Source: Tulasnella sp. 424 (taxonomy: Eukaryota > Basidiomycota > Agaricomycetes > Cantharellales > Tulasnellaceae). Taken from it: a stretch of 34,872 bases of DNA. Under the pieces are notes generated by a model that made no database searches, was not told the DNA's origin, and saw nothing but the letters and a program-made list of their open reading frames with translations. Location: assembly GCA_019633425.1 (NCBI GenBank), contig WSUB01000283.1:1-34872 (forward strand). Reading direction: 5' to 3'. Both the position numbers and the translations under genes were made by a program. This document shows positions 1 to 11,510 of the stretch, in pieces; within the stretch, counting starts at the first letter, position 1, and each line of letters opens with the position of its first letter.

Positions 1-302
1 TTCAGAACGACCAATGGCAAGGACTCATCTCCATCATCACCTTCAACGGATTCTCCTATCACTCCATCCGAACCTTCTTCATACAGTTGTTGAGGGTCGA
101 TTTCTCGGTCGTAAGTAGGTTAAGGCCGGACTTCGGTGCGGGGAACTCCGGCGGGAGGTCCGAGCGTGGCTATGCCCAATCGCCACGCGGATGCCTCGAG
201 GCAAGTCCCAACCCACGCTTTCGTCCATCTTGCACCACCTCCCCCGACAGCAGGAAAAGCAGATCCTCCTTGATATCAAAGCCACCTCAGCTACCGTTTT
301 CA
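1..302 (+). promoter_or_regulatory. 5' flank of the first DUF6535 gene
   Basis: From about position 90 this stretch aligns by eye with the DNA directly upstream of DUF6535 genes 2 and 3 (about 8940-9124 and 15480-15693), with shared blocks such as GGCCGGA and CAAGTCCCAACCCA. The reading frame stays open upstream of the chosen ATG. The upstream peptide differs more between copies than the protein starting at MNATAQ, so I read it as 5' UTR or promoter. An N-terminal extension cannot be excluded. Positions 1-90 have no match elsewhere in the window. Confidence 0.4.
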
Positions 303-2653
303 ATGAACGCTACCGCTCAAAACCCTCTAAACCCTCCCGTCTTCGAAGTTCCGGACCCGACGGAAGAGTTCGGGCAAGACGGCGGTAAATTCTACCGCTG
401 CTACGATGCCCTCGCGGATGAAATAGATGACGATATGGTCGAGAGACTAAAAGGGCAACTCGATGGATTGCTAATTTTCGTGAGTAAATAGATCTTCCGT
501 ATGTCAACGGTCTCCTAAGTGCACCACACCCGATATACAGGCTGGTCTTTTCGCAGGTGTCAATACCGCATTCCTTGCCCTCACCCTTCCTCTCCTGTCC
601 GCCGACCCCGCTGATGACACTAATGCTTTGCTCGCCCAAATTTTAATCCAAGTGAGGAACGACAGCCTTCCCACCAATTCCGCACTTCCTTCCGTGGGGT
701 TCTCCCCTGCCGGCAGCATCTTCGCTATTAACGCGCTCTTCTCATTGAGCCTAGCATTTGCAATTATCTCCTCTTTCCTGGCGGTCCTGGGCCGACAGTG
801 GCTCTTCTACTACCGCAAGCGTAGTGGAGGTGGTCCAGACCGCCAGCGGTGGGAGCAGCTCAAGCGGTATCTCGGAGCTGAACGGTGGCAGCTTGAACCG
901 ATCCTGGACGATGTCCTTCCGTCGCTCCTGCAATTTGGTCTCATCATTTTCTGCATATCACTCCTCCTCTACCTTCACCACCTCAGCCCCACAATCGCCA
1001 TTCTTGTCGGAATACCCTTGTACATCGGTCTCGCTTTCTTCCTTGGTAGTGCACTCTGCACGATGCGGGACAAGTTCTGTCCGTTCCACAGTCCCCTTTC
1101 CCACATGCTCTTCTGGAGCGCACGCAAGATACCCTCAGCCGTGGGCACGGTCAAGGGATTGAAGTGGGACCAAATCAAAGCCTTTTCTTTCAAACCGCTG
1201 CTTGATGCATTAACCCATGATCGAGTTGAGGAATCCCTGGAGTCCCTCCAGATCATCGCCGTCCAACGGGCCATTTGTACATCCGATGACCCATTAACTC
1301 ATATTAGCGCTACATCAAACATCTTTGGGATCGCATCTGTCACCCAAATGGAGCAACTGTGGAGTGACGGGGCATTTCGGGAGCGTTTCCTTGACCAACT
1401 ACGAAATTCATATTCCCGGGGGCTGCGACTCCGAGGTCAAGATCAGGTCGATTTTGCAACGGCCATCCAGCGGCTGTATTGCGCTGCCGCGGCCCACTGT
1501 ATTCTTCTTCTTGACATAGAATGGGAACAGCTTGAAGACTTTCAAAAGGCGGTACTCGCTATACAGGAAGCATCGGTCTTAGTTCCGGGTCCACAAATTC
1601 TGAACTCTCCGGCTTGCCTGATTCGAAGCGCCCTCGCATTTTCGATTCTCCAGTTCTCTATAACCTCCCCCTCCCCCGAGACTACCAATAGCTTTCACAA
1701 TTACCTAGTTATTTGCTCCAATAGTCGGAAACCTCAAGACTGGAAGTTCCTTTGCGTCCTCTCCGTCGTCGTTTTCGTCCTTCCTCATTTGACATGGTTC
1801 AGCTTCCGTTCAATTGACAGTTTCAGGAAGGCATATAGAGGGTCTGTTAACCTTAGATCGATGAAGCCTTTCCCGAGTGGGCTGACAATACTTTTCGGTT
1901 CTGATAGGGACGCAGAATCTGGCGCTCTGCTGCTCTCGAGGGCCTTCGATGTTTTGGTCAAAGCAGGTTCTAGCGACGGTCTTAACCTTGACCAGATCCT
2001 GATTAACCTGCTACAATCTATCCAAACGATCACTGGTGCCCACACTCACGTGGAACGCGACTTCACCCTACTTGGACTCTGTGAACCTGTTCTGCAAAGT
2101 CCTCGGGTCCCGGAAGCAGCACGACAAATCATAAGAAAGATTAGGTTCGACTTAGCACAAAGTTATGAGCGAGAGTGTGATGTTTGGGCAAAATCCAGGT
2201 ATGTTGGCTGGCGATGACTGTTTGACTCGAGTTGATCAACCTTCCTTACCCTTTAGTATCCCAACCCGCCTCTTCGATATGCTAGACCATTATTTCCAAA
2301 GGGTCCGAACCACTAATCAAGCCGACCTTGGATGCGATGAATCAGTCACGCTTCTGCAAACATTTGGTCCACCCACTCGTAAGCTTTTCTCTCAAGGACC
2401 ATTTGTCTGGGAAAACCGACGGGTGATACGTGAAAAGCGTAAAGAGTTCCGCAACGTGTTCAACGAGTTCGTCATGGAAATTGATGCTCTCTCTCGCCGG
2501 AACCAGGTTCGAATTTCCTTCCATTCGAGATGTCTCATATTTCCTGACCTTTCCCCTCAGAATCACGCGAGGCGTGTTCGAGATCCCGACGAACGTTGGT
2601 GCCATTGGCAAGAGCAGTCAGCGCCGATCAGGGATTCGTACTCTTTCCCGTAA
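303..2653 (+). CDS. DUF6535 domain membrane protein, tandem copy 1
   Basis: Spliced gene: exons 303-479, 541-1841, 1908-2198, 2257-2506 and 2561-2653, giving 703 aa. Phases are consistent and each acceptor is AG. Start MNATAQ is conserved in all three tandem copies. The DUF6535 signature lies at about residues 20-80 (KFYRCYDALADEID, then GLLIFAGLFAGVNTAF across intron 1). Hydrophobic segments at about 55-77, 119-141, 185-204 and 209-231 suggest four membrane passes, followed by a long soluble helical C-terminal part. Intron 2 (1842-1907, 66 nt, donor GTCTGT, branch CTGAC) happens to be a multiple of three without stops, so the unspliced frame also reads through; in the other copies it is 65 nt. 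Intron 4 is 54 nt with a CTGAC branch. The family is expanded in Agaricomycetes; its function is unknown to me. Confidence 0.85.
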
Positions 2654-3627
2654 GCCGTCATTCTCGCTCAACAAAGCCAGTGCGCAATAGCTCAGTCAGG
2701 TCATGTGTTTTCTGTAGACCCGAGGATGACGATTGGCCCTGGAACAACGATGACTATTTCCAATGATCCTACTCCGTCTCCGGGAACGAAGGGAGACCTG
2801 TTGGCTATACCACTTCATGTTTTGGACATGGTGGGCTTTCTAATAGGCCCCGCTCCGTTTGTTTTTTGCTTTACCGAATCGCTCCCATACGCATGCGTGT
2901 GGTAGGCTAGTTAGAACGTTTCTTTGCTCGTGTTTCAACGCGCCTAACACGCGCACGCTACTAGTCTCCCGGTGTCAGACTGATAACAACTTGTGAGGGT
3001 GGTAGGTTCGTTGTACGCACACCACGACACTTCCTGCCTGCCTTTCCGTATTTTATTAAATCAGTATGCTTCGGTTCTCGTGTTCTGTTGGTCCGATTTG
3101 GATGTTGGGATGACATTCTAATCTCTATAAAATGTCTTCAGCTGCGCGTGGTTGACACCCCGGACTAGGCTCCCGAACATTAAGGTCGTCGGAGACCAGG
3201 AGCTCGGAACAGCCAATCTAGCTAGGATTCAGATCCCCGAATTAATAAGGTGATTTATAAGGGCATGACTTGTCTCAGAGTTTCATGCATAATGAAAAAT
3301 AGGGAAAGAAACGAAAGGAAAATGATCATAAAACACAATCGAAGAAACCAAGACATCACAGACTATGTACAATCTCGAAGTGTTATAACGATAACTATCG
3401 TTGCCCTAGTTTTGGCAGATCACAAAAAAGGGTCTGCGGGACAACGAAAATAGCAAAGAGTAAACGCGTAAAGAACACTATCTTTCCATCATCACATCAA
3501 CACCGTCGGTCGAACCAAGCTTGGCTCGTAGAGAAATACTAAAAAAGGGAAGACAAAAAATCCCGTTATAATAATGCTGATTTCCCCTTCCCTCCACAAA
3601 GAGAAAGAAAGAAAACCCGTAATCATT
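2654..3627. other. Intergenic 3' flank, part of the repeated unit
   Basis: No convincing gene. The sequence is an older copy of the DNA downstream of genes 2 and 3: compare GATTCAGATCCCCGAATTAAT near 3230 with the matching strings near 11957 and 18533, and the TTATAACGATAA blocks near 3384, 12115 and 18690. Short ORFs here are not conserved between the three copies, which argues against coding. It probably holds the 3' UTR of gene 1. Confidence 0.6.
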
Positions 3628-5280
3628 AAGCGCCTCAAAGACGACCCGAACACCTCGCTTCCCGCCAGACCCCGAGCTCCTATGGCCATCCAATCCTGCC
3701 ATCCCAATCATAGCAATTCCAGCGTTCGACTGATTCCTGCTCGCCGGTCTAGATGTATAGAGTGACGCCTAAGAACCAGTACGGTAGAGGTGGGGTCCCG
3801 TTGACTCCACCGGTCGCGACAGGGAAGTATCCGCCTTGACCGTTGGATGAAGGGCTTGAGGGACGACTGAAGCCTTTCACGGCGGAAGCGATAGATCCTG
3901 GTGTGGGAGAGGGGGTTTCCTCTTCGGTTCATGTCACCAAGGATGGGTTGGCTCGAGTCGACGGGTGATCCGGGGTCGTTGGCAGACTTGCGTCCACCGA
4001 CCCTCAGCGATAACGACGAGAGGCTAACCCCCCTTCAACAACAATGACGACAAGCTAACCCGCATGCCTGATCCTTCATCTTCGCCCTACTTCTTGTGAA
4101 CGACCTCCCTAGCCTTCTCCGCGGTAGGTTGGTTGTAGAACTAGGTGGCGCCTAGGACGATGCCGGACCTGACGACGAACGGAACCGTAATACTGAAATC
4201 GAACAGGACGACGGAAGCGAGGAGCGAGATGATGATGATGAAGCTCGTCGCGAACCCTTTCATGATGTTGTCGGCGTATTTGATGACCACGGCGGTGACC
4301 ATTCCTCCGAACACCTTCATGAGCACCGTAGCTCAAGCCCATCCGCCGAAGTTCTCGAACAGGTTCCAGAACCACCCGCTGGAAGATGCTGATGTCGATT
4401 TTCCGGAGAAGAATACGGGGACGAAGGTCGGAAGGAAGGAGAGTTGGGAAAGTTGGACGTTGCGAACTCATAGGTCGGACTTGGATCCTTTGAGAACCAT
4501 CTCGAAGTAGACTCTTGCCAGACCGGACGTAACGCAGGCGGAAGAAACGGCCAAGAATCCTTTCATGGGGTTCATGACGTGCTTCACGACCGAATCTCCG
4601 CTGCTGCCGTCACCGTGCGCCGCAAGACCTGTTCGGATCTGCACAACACCGACTCCAATCGCCAATCCCAACTAACTAAGCCACTTGATGGTGCTCAACC
4701 GCTCCTTCAACATCAGGACGCCGAATCCGACCGTGGTGAGGGAGGTTCTTCATCCGGTACGTCGCCTAGAACGTAGCGACGCCCAACTTGGAAGCCGCGA
4801 CGAACTGCAAGTTGTTTTGAATGACGTACGCGAACGCCGGAATGGAGAGCTTCCGGCAGTCACCTCTCGGCCCAGCTTCCTAAACCGCCCAGTTAACCAA
4901 CTCGTCGAGCGCACGAGGGAAAGTGGGTAGCTGCTGCAACCGTGCGCTTGAATTTGACGAGCAAGGTGTATTCGGTTTCGGAGCGGCGGGTGCCGAGGTG
5001 GTGGTTATTGGAGTTTTGTCGGTGTCTGGTTCGGTGCGGAGGGGAGCGATAAAGAGGGAGATGGATCCTTCGAGGAGTTCCTGAGGACGGCGGCTCCAGC
5101 GGAGTAGGTCGGGGACGACGCGGTCGATACGCGTGAGTAGTGCATCATGATGGCTAAGGCCGCATCTTGGCTGGCGAGCGTGGCGAGTCTGATCATTTGG
5201 GAGAGTTTAATGGAATTGATTTGGCGGGCGAGCGATGCTAAAGCGGATGAGGCGGCAGTCAGCATTGCAATTTCCGTCAT
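3628..5280 (-). pseudogene. Nucleotide-sugar transporter (SLC35A-like) pseudogene, unit 1
   Basis: Read on the minus strand, the pieces match the order of a nucleotide-sugar (UDP-galactose type) transporter. There is an N-terminal helix with MHYSRVS near 5140, a central LARVYFEMVLKGSKSDL piece at 4468-4520, and the well-conserved helix VVIKYADNIMKGFATSF near 4240-4300. An S/P-rich tail homologous to unit 2 follows, ending near 3628. The pieces fall in different frames and are broken by stops, so no intact protein is possible. SLC35 proteins carry nucleotide sugars into the Golgi or ER; this copy cannot. It lies downstream of and antisense to DUF6535 gene 1, as in units 2 and 3. It appears more decayed than the unit 2 copy. 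Confidence 0.7.
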
Positions 5281-5379
5281 TCTTCGTCGCTACGGACCAC
5301 GTTACGAGACACATTTCAAAAGCATTTCAAGTCGCTTGGGTGTAGGACCACGTTTAGGATAAACAGGAGCACGGGCTGT

Positions 5380-5640
5380 AGTTGCTACCGAGAGCGAGTG
5401 ACCATATACGGCTTTTTCACCTCGCTATTGTTCATCGTGACCTGAGGCTGAGGGGAGCCGCAATGAAGCTCGCTGATTGGAGAGTATGGAGAATTCGAGG
5501 TGGAGGTCACTGTAGAACGAGTCTCGTAGTCAGAGGAAGAGGATGGAGAGATGGGTGGAAGGGAGAGGATGGGGTTGAATGGTCGAGGCGGCGGAAGGAA
5601 CACGGCGACCCTGAAATCTTGGCGAGGAGGATTTGCACGT
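5380..5640 (+). repeat. Degenerate copy of the unit-junction repeat
   Basis: This stretch (for example GAAGCTCGCTGATTGGAGAGTATGGAGAATTCGAGGTGGAGG) resembles 8150-8340 and 14160-14345. In all three the recognisable core is GAAGCTCGCTGG...GGAGAATTCGATATGGAGGTCACTCTAGAACGAGTTCCGCAG, allowing for mismatches. It adjoins the transporter pseudogene in units 1 and 2. It is a plausible substrate for the unequal recombination that created the array. Confidence 0.55.
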
Positions 5641-7539
5641 CACTGTGTCTCCCGATTGAGTGCATCCTCCGCCCTGGCCAAAGGTACCAGCAACCTGTCT
5701 TTGTCACGACATCCTTCAATTTAATACGACTCTCCTTTAAAACGTTGTTCGTTCTTCCGTGCGGACGACGCTTCGATGTTTGGCGACCAGCGATGACGTC
5801 AGAGCCGACGACTTGTCAGTTTTCTTGACCGAAACACATCCTGAAAAGTCAAGGTCTACTCGCCATCCTTGCACTCACGCTGGGTTGTAGTGCCCAACAC
5901 ATCTCCAGGCTTGCTCGTAATTAGCGGGGAAGTTCCCTAGTAGAGGGCGCGTCATCGTTCCATTAGCAGCCAAATATAATTGATCCATGATGTGCCGTAA
6001 CCTTCATCCCTTCCATTGAGATGATGCTCATATTTAAATTGGTTCTCTTTTTTCCGCATGCCGACCACTGGCCACTCATCAAGGCAGTTCGTTCAATTGG
6101 TCCTTGCACAGTCACATCTTGACGTCGTCAGTTGCAATCTCGACCACGTCCGCCCAAGAAGCCACAACCCCCATTTTATTCACCTCCTGACAGCCCTGGC
6201 GGAGCAGGACTTGACTTTTCCGAATGCACCTCCCATCTCTGAAGATACGAATCTTCATTTCGTTTTAGTCGCTGCAGTTTCGAATGCTTAGTTCCGTTCT
6301 AGAGCTGCCTCGGTCGCGCGGCAGCACAGGATATCCACAACCGGCCATCGAAGCAAATAATCTCGCCACAACACCCGCGATGGTCGCTGGAAGTGGAGAG
6401 CCCAAGAAAAGCCACCTTGGTGGCATGTCGAATGAACGCTTTTACTGTGTCGCAAATCTCGGCCTCACCACGCTCTCTCTGATGGACCTAGTCCCGCTGC
6501 AGGGGTCGCAGCGATTAAGACTATGGTGGAAAGGAGGGGCGACTAGCGGATCCTTGACGGCTCAATGATACGGCCCGTCAACTCATGTTTCCAGTTTGTG
6601 GCATTGGACTGAAGCTCACCCAGTCGTCGGCAGGCATACCAACCCGCGGTCACGCTAACTGCTTCGTTGTATTGCTCAAGACCGATCCCAACGCCAGCCG
6701 TTATGGCTCAATGATCAACTTTAAGATGGTTGAAAATACTCCCGAAAGCATTTTCGAAATCACGTAATCACAATGGGCCAGTGATTTGGTGATATCAGGA
6801 TGGGTTTACGCCCGAAAACGGTCCGGAGGAAGTGTGAGGGAAGAGCGTGGTCCTCCAATGCAGAGAGGTTTACCATCTAACAAATCGTCTTTGTAAACGT
6901 CTCGGGAAGTATGGTAGAAGGGTGCAGGGTGGACTCAAGTTCGTGTCGTTCGCGTCGTGTCCCCACATCGTCATGTCGGTGACGCACCCTCGCTTCGGCA
7001 GATTCGATATACCAAGGCAGTTAGTCGCTAGTGGAGATCTCTGTCAATCAAAAAGTACTCCCGCTGAAGCGACCCACTACGTGCAGGATTGATCAGAGAG
7101 GTACGCATTTCGACCACGACAATTTTGATCTCGTGCGCTCATCTAATTCATCGAGCGTAAGGATTATAGATTATGTTATCCCGAATCATTTAATCCGAAG
7201 CGGTCACTTGTGACTCCAATTGAAATGCTGATCCAAGTCGAACCTTCAAGTGCCCGGCGCGAGCGTCCACAGGGGTGGTTAAAGGCATGGCGAACGCGGC
7301 TCGGAGCCCATTCAGAAGGGTTTGGACCCCTCGACTCACCGAAACCTCGGCTTAATATACCGAAACCACCTAGGAAATCCTCACAAACTCGAGCGTTAAG
7401 TATGTAATGCTGTCCCTCTCAAAAATTCCGCCTTCGCTGACCCAGCTTGCCTCCAGCTGTTACGACTACAACTGGTGGAATTGCCCCCCCCCCGGACTTA
7501 GCCCACGTCTGCGGTTGAATACGACTCCATCCCACAACA
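5641..7539. other. About 1.9 kb without a recognisable gene
   Basis: Several short open frames exist on the plus strand (for example 6058-6291, 6284-6568, 6585-6767), but they lack recognisable motifs, do not splice into one another convincingly, and have no counterpart in unit 2, where this spacer is absent. A C10 homopolymer occurs at about 7486-7495. I see no TIRs, LTRs or poly-A tail bounding the spacer. It could be unique ancestral DNA or an old insertion between units 1 and 2. Confidence 0.4.
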
Positions 7540-7866
7540 TTCCTTCAAAAGGAAGCTCTCGGCCAATTTTCATCCAGCAGAGCTACTCGCAGTAGCAGTA
7601 TCAGCCGTCCCCGCTACGACCGCCAAGCCTCGTTCGAGTTGACGACCATCCACTTCATCTTAGCGTCTCCGCTCCCGCCAAGTTCAACGCAAAAAAGAAG
7701 GAAGCTCGCTGCTCCCTCGACTCTCGGAGAAGGCGAAGACGAAGACGAAGACAGCGACGGGCAAGATAATAATGGTGATAGCAATATGAGCCTAGCGCCT
7801 AGCATCGGTGGCACCTCAGCTAAAGTACCTGCCCTCATACCTCCCTGGTCATGCTGGAAACACTGA
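7540..7866 (+). other. Coding-like Ser-rich/acidic segment
   Basis: The frame is open through a Ser/Arg-rich stretch (SSSRATRSSSISRPRYDR), then KRRKLAAPS, then an acidic run GEGEDEDEDSDGQDN. Its composition resembles the disordered parts of fungal nuclear proteins. No start codon, introns or conserved domain could be defined, and the frame stops at 7864-7866. It may be a gene fragment within the spacer or chance low complexity. Confidence 0.2.
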
Positions 7867-7979
7867 AAGGAGGTTTGAGCTCCTTCCTGGGTCTGGGTTT
7901 AGGCCTGGGAGTAATCTGCAGGTCAAACCCTGAGTGGTCCCACAAGCCTTTGTGCCACAAACTAGGTCAGGCTGGAAGC

Positions 7980-8065
7980 TATATGTAAACCGTTTATTAT
8001 ATAGTATTTACAATATATTTACAGTTTACTATTTATTTACACCCATGAGTGTAAACGTAAACTAT
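7980..8065. repeat. AT-rich patch rich in GTAAA/TTTAC inverted motifs
   Basis: GTAAACCG, TATTTACAATATATTTACAG, TTTACTATTTATTTACAC, GTGTAAACGTAAACTATATGG: TTTAC and its complement GTAAA recur about eight times in 86 bases and give the patch partial dyad symmetry. It could be a terminus of a small element or an AT-rich regulatory stretch. No target-site duplication is obvious. Confidence 0.35.
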
Positions 8066-8455
8066 ATGGTTGGAGCCTTAATCGGTGCTAAGTCACGCAT
8101 TGTCGCTTCAACATGGGTGTCGATGAACCGAAGCAAGATACGACTTCAGAATCATCCCGAAACCGACGATGAAGCTCGCTGGCGGGTGAAGACATATGGA
8201 GAATTCGATATGGAGGTCACTCTAGAACGAGTTCCGCAGTACGAGGATGAGGATAGAGACATGGGAGGATGGGCGACCAATGAGACTGCGACCCTGAACT
8301 TCGTACCTTTGCACCAAAACCCCGTCGACGTCATCACATCTAATTACCTTTCGCATCAAATTAGCCTCCCTTCCCTTCCAGTCTCCAAAAGACCATCCCA
8401 ATCCTTCGCCTCTCTTCTTTCCACTGGCCCTGTGGCTCTCCTTCGAGGCGGATAG
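8066..8455 (+). other. Orphan coding-like segment at the unit 1/2 junction
   Basis: The open frame here contains a polar acidic peptide with a coding-like composition (QNHPETDDEARWRVKTYGEF, DMEVTLERVPQYEDEDRDM). Decayed copies lie at 5430-5640 and 14160-14345; the 8150-8340 copy is the least damaged. It has no recognisable family, no clear start and no defined intron. It may be an exon of a gene that once lay beside the nucleotide-sugar transporter and was duplicated with it. Function unknown. Confidence 0.35.
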
Positions 8456-9124
8456 CTTCCCTTCCTTCAGCTTGTAATCACCCCTAAAATCATGCCAATT
8501 CCATAAAGCTCCTTATGACATAACTCACCTTTGTGCCTGTAGGCACCACTTTGCCACCTTATATATGTTTCGTTTTCTCTGTGTGAGGTTGTTGTGCTTG
8601 GATTGCGCTTTCACTCTATCATGTGTTTTCTCTCCGTGTAAATTGGATCACGTGTTTCCTCGAGATTTCCGTCGCTTTGGACTTGATCGACCACTTTACT
8701 CCTTCCGTGACTCTTTATGCTTCCACTCCGTCTCTTACACCCCTCGGGCGTTACCTCTCCCTCCAATATCTGCTCCTTCGCTTTTTACCAAATTTAAGCC
8801 GCTTTCCGTGACCCTTCCATCCCGGTCCTCACCTCTTCGTTCGTGCTATTTTTCATTCCCAGACGTCACATTTAATGAACTTCGATCTGGTCTCGTTTAT
8901 CACTCAATTTTTTCCCTGGCTAAACCTTCTTGTACAGTCGTCGAGAGTCGAGCTTTCAGATGTAAGCTGTTCGAGGCCGGAGAATTCCGGTATGAGGTCC
9001 GTGGACCCCTATCGTCGCACGGATGCCACGAGGCAAACACCGGCCCTCGCCATCGTCTATCTTCCACCACCTCCCCGACAGCAAGAAAGACGCCCTACCC
9101 AAGCCACCTCAGCTACTATTTTCG
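8456..9124 (+). promoter_or_regulatory. 5' flank of DUF6535 gene 2
   Basis: About 550 bases here are collinear with 15227-15693 upstream of gene 3 (shared blocks around ACCAAATTTAAGCCGCTTTC, CCGGTCCTCACCTCTTCGTTC and GCTATTTTTC). The region is pyrimidine-rich on the plus strand, as in many fungal promoters. It also contains the empty target site of the inverted-repeat element found at the equivalent place before gene 3 (TA at 8697-8698). Short ORFs are not preserved between the two copies. Confidence 0.5.
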
Positions 9125-11510
9125 ATGAACGCTACCGCTCAAAACCCACTAAACCCTCTTGTCTTCGAAGTTCCGGACCCAACCGAAGAGTTCGGGCAAG
9201 ACGGCGGCAAATTCTACCGCTGCTACGATGCCCTCGCAGATGAAATAGATGACGACATGGTGGAAAGATTAAAAGGGCAACTCGATGGACTGCTAATTTT
9301 CGTGAGTAATGGATCTTCCGTATGCCAACGGTCTCCTAAGTGCACCACACCCACCCGATATGCAGGCCGGTCTTTTCGCAGGTGTCAATACCGCATTCCT
9401 TGCCCTCACCCTTCCTCTCTTATCCCCCGATTCCGCTGACGACACCAACGCTTTGCTTGCCCAAAACAACGCAATTCTAATCCAGTTGGTCACAGGGAGG
9501 AACGACAGCGTTCCCACCAATTCCGCACTTCCTTCCGCGGGGTTCTCCCCTGCCGGCAACATCTTCACTATCAACGCGCTCTTCGCGTTGAGCCTCGCAT
9601 TTGCAATTATTTCCTCCTTCCTGGCGGTTCTGGGTCGACAGTGGCTCTTCTACTACCGCAAACGTAGTGGAGGTGGTGCAGAGCGCCAGCGGTGGGAGCA
9701 GCTCAAGCGGTACCTCGGAGCTGAACGGTGGCAGCTTGAGCCCATCCTGGACGATGTCCTTCCGTCTCTCCTGCAATTTGGTCTCATCATTTTCTGCGTA
9801 TCACTCCTTCTCTACCTTCACCACCTCAGCCCCACAATCGCCATTCTTGTCGGAATACCCTTGTACATTGGTCTCGCTTTCTTCCTCGGAAGTGCACTCT
9901 GCACTATGCGGGACAAGTTCTGTCCGTTCCACAGTCCCCTTTCACACATGCTCTTCTGGAGCGCACGCAAGATACCCTTAGCTGTGGGGATGGTCAAGGG
10001 ATGGAAGTGGGACCAAATCAAAGCCTTTTCTCTCAAACCGTTGCTGGATGCATTAACCCATGATCGAGTTGAGGAATCCCTGGAGTCCCTCCAAGTCCTC
10101 GCTCTCCAACGAGCCATTTGTACATCCGATGACCCGCTGACTCATATTAGCGCTACCGCAAATATCTTTGGGATCACAGCTGTCACTCAAATGGAGCAGC
10201 TATGGAGTGGTGCGGAATTTCGGGAGCGGTTCCTTGACCAATTACGAAATTCCTATTCCCGGGGTTTGCAACTCCGAGGCCAAGATCAGGTCAACTTTGC
10301 AGCGGCCGTCCAGCGACTGTACTGCGCTGCCGCAGCCCACTGTCTTCTTCTCGTTGACATTAGATGGTTTGACCCGCGATTGCGTGGCATTAAAGAGGCG
10401 GTGCGCACTGTCAATGACACATCAATCCTGGTTCCGGGTTCGCAGATTCTAAACTCTCCGACTTGCCTGATTCGAAGCACCCTCGCATGTCCGATATTCC
10501 AGTTCTATGCATATACCCCGCCGTCCGAGACCATCAATAGCTTCCGCAGTCACCTAGTGATCTGCTCTAGCGCCCAGAAACATCAAGACTGGAAGTTCCT
10601 TTGTGTGCTCTCCTTCGTCGTTTCCAATCTTCCTGGTTTGGAAGACATTGACTCCGATTCAATTTATTCATTTCGGGAGGCATATAGGGGGTCCGTGAAT
10701 CCTGGAGAGATGATATCTTTCCCAGTGTGCTGACAATACGCTTCGGTTCCAATAGGAATGCAGAACATGCCGCCGAGACGTTAAGGGAGGCATTTGATGT
10801 TTTGGTTGAACCAGATTCTGGCAACCGTCTTGACCTTGACCAGATCCTGATTAATATGCTCCAATGTATTAACCAACTGATCACTGGTGACCGCACTCAC
10901 ATGGAACGCAAGTTCACCCTATTAGAAATCTGTGAACCTGTTCTGCAGAGTCCTCGGGTCCCGGAAACAGCGCGACATATCATAAGGAGAATTCGGTTGA
11001 ACTTGGCACAACTTTGGGAGCGAGACTGCGAGGCTCGGGTGGCAAAAGAGGAGGAGTAAGTCGGCTGGCGTTGAATGTTTGACTCGAGTTGATCAACCTT
11101 CCCTGCTCTTTAGTATCCCAACCCGCCTCTTTGATATGCTCGACCATTATTGCCAAAAGGTCCGAACCACCTATCAAGCGGACCTTGAATGCGATGAATC
11201 AGTCACGCTTCTACAAACATTTGGTCCACCCACTCGGAAGCTTTTCTCTCGTCACCCAATTTACTGGGAAGATCTGAGGGAGATACGTGAAAAGCGTAAA
11301 GAGTTCCGCAACATGTTCAACGAGTTCGTGATGGAGGTTGATGCTCTCTCTCGCCGAAATCAGGTTCGAGTTTCCTTCCATTCGAGATATCTCATATTTC
11401 CTGACCTTTCCCTTCAGAATCATGCGAGGCGTGTTCAAGATCCGGACGAACGTTGGTGCCATTGGCAAGAGCAGTCAGCGTCGATCAGGGACTTGTATTC
11501 TCTTCCATAA
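9125..11510 (+). CDS. DUF6535 domain membrane protein, tandem copy 2
   Basis: Exons 9125-9301, 9366-10690, 10756-11055, 11114-11363 and 11418-11510, 714 aa. Exon 1 differs from copy 3 at only one residue (G versus S in KFYRCYD's left flank). Intron 2 (10691-10755, 65 nt, donor GTCCGT, branch CTGAC, acceptor CAATAG) restores the frame; without it the protein would stop at 10733, which mimics a frameshift. Intron 3 uses donor GTAAGT at 11056. Domain plan is as in copy 1: an N-terminal DUF6535 region with four hydrophobic segments, a cytosolic-looking helical middle, and a conserved tail (RVQDPDERWCHWQEQSA). It carries the extra residues NNA in the loop after LLAQ (before ILIQLV). No disabling change is visible, so it is probably functional or recently so. 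Role unknown. Confidence 0.87.

Noticed and set aside
975..1274. Long minus-strand frames inside the DUF6535 genes (also 9818-10117, 16034-16504)
   Set aside because: They mirror the coding strand of GC-rich genes, lack independent motifs, and do not keep their frame ends between copies.
2681..2710. tRNA-like box A string (ATAGCTCAGTCAGG)
   Set aside because: No box B (GGTTCGAATCC-like) at the right distance and no acceptor-stem pairing; the copies in units 2 and 3 have diverged at the key positions.
2654..2905. Possible extra exon of DUF6535 copy 1 after GTAAGC at 2651
   Set aside because: Copy 2 lacks the donor (CCATAAGT), and the downstream peptides are not conserved among the three copies.
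10727..10760. Apparent frameshift in DUF6535 copies 2 and 3 (stops at 10733 and 17275)
   Set aside because: Alignment with copy 1 shows a 65/66-nt intron with conserved donor, CTGAC branch and AG acceptor; splicing restores the frame in all three.
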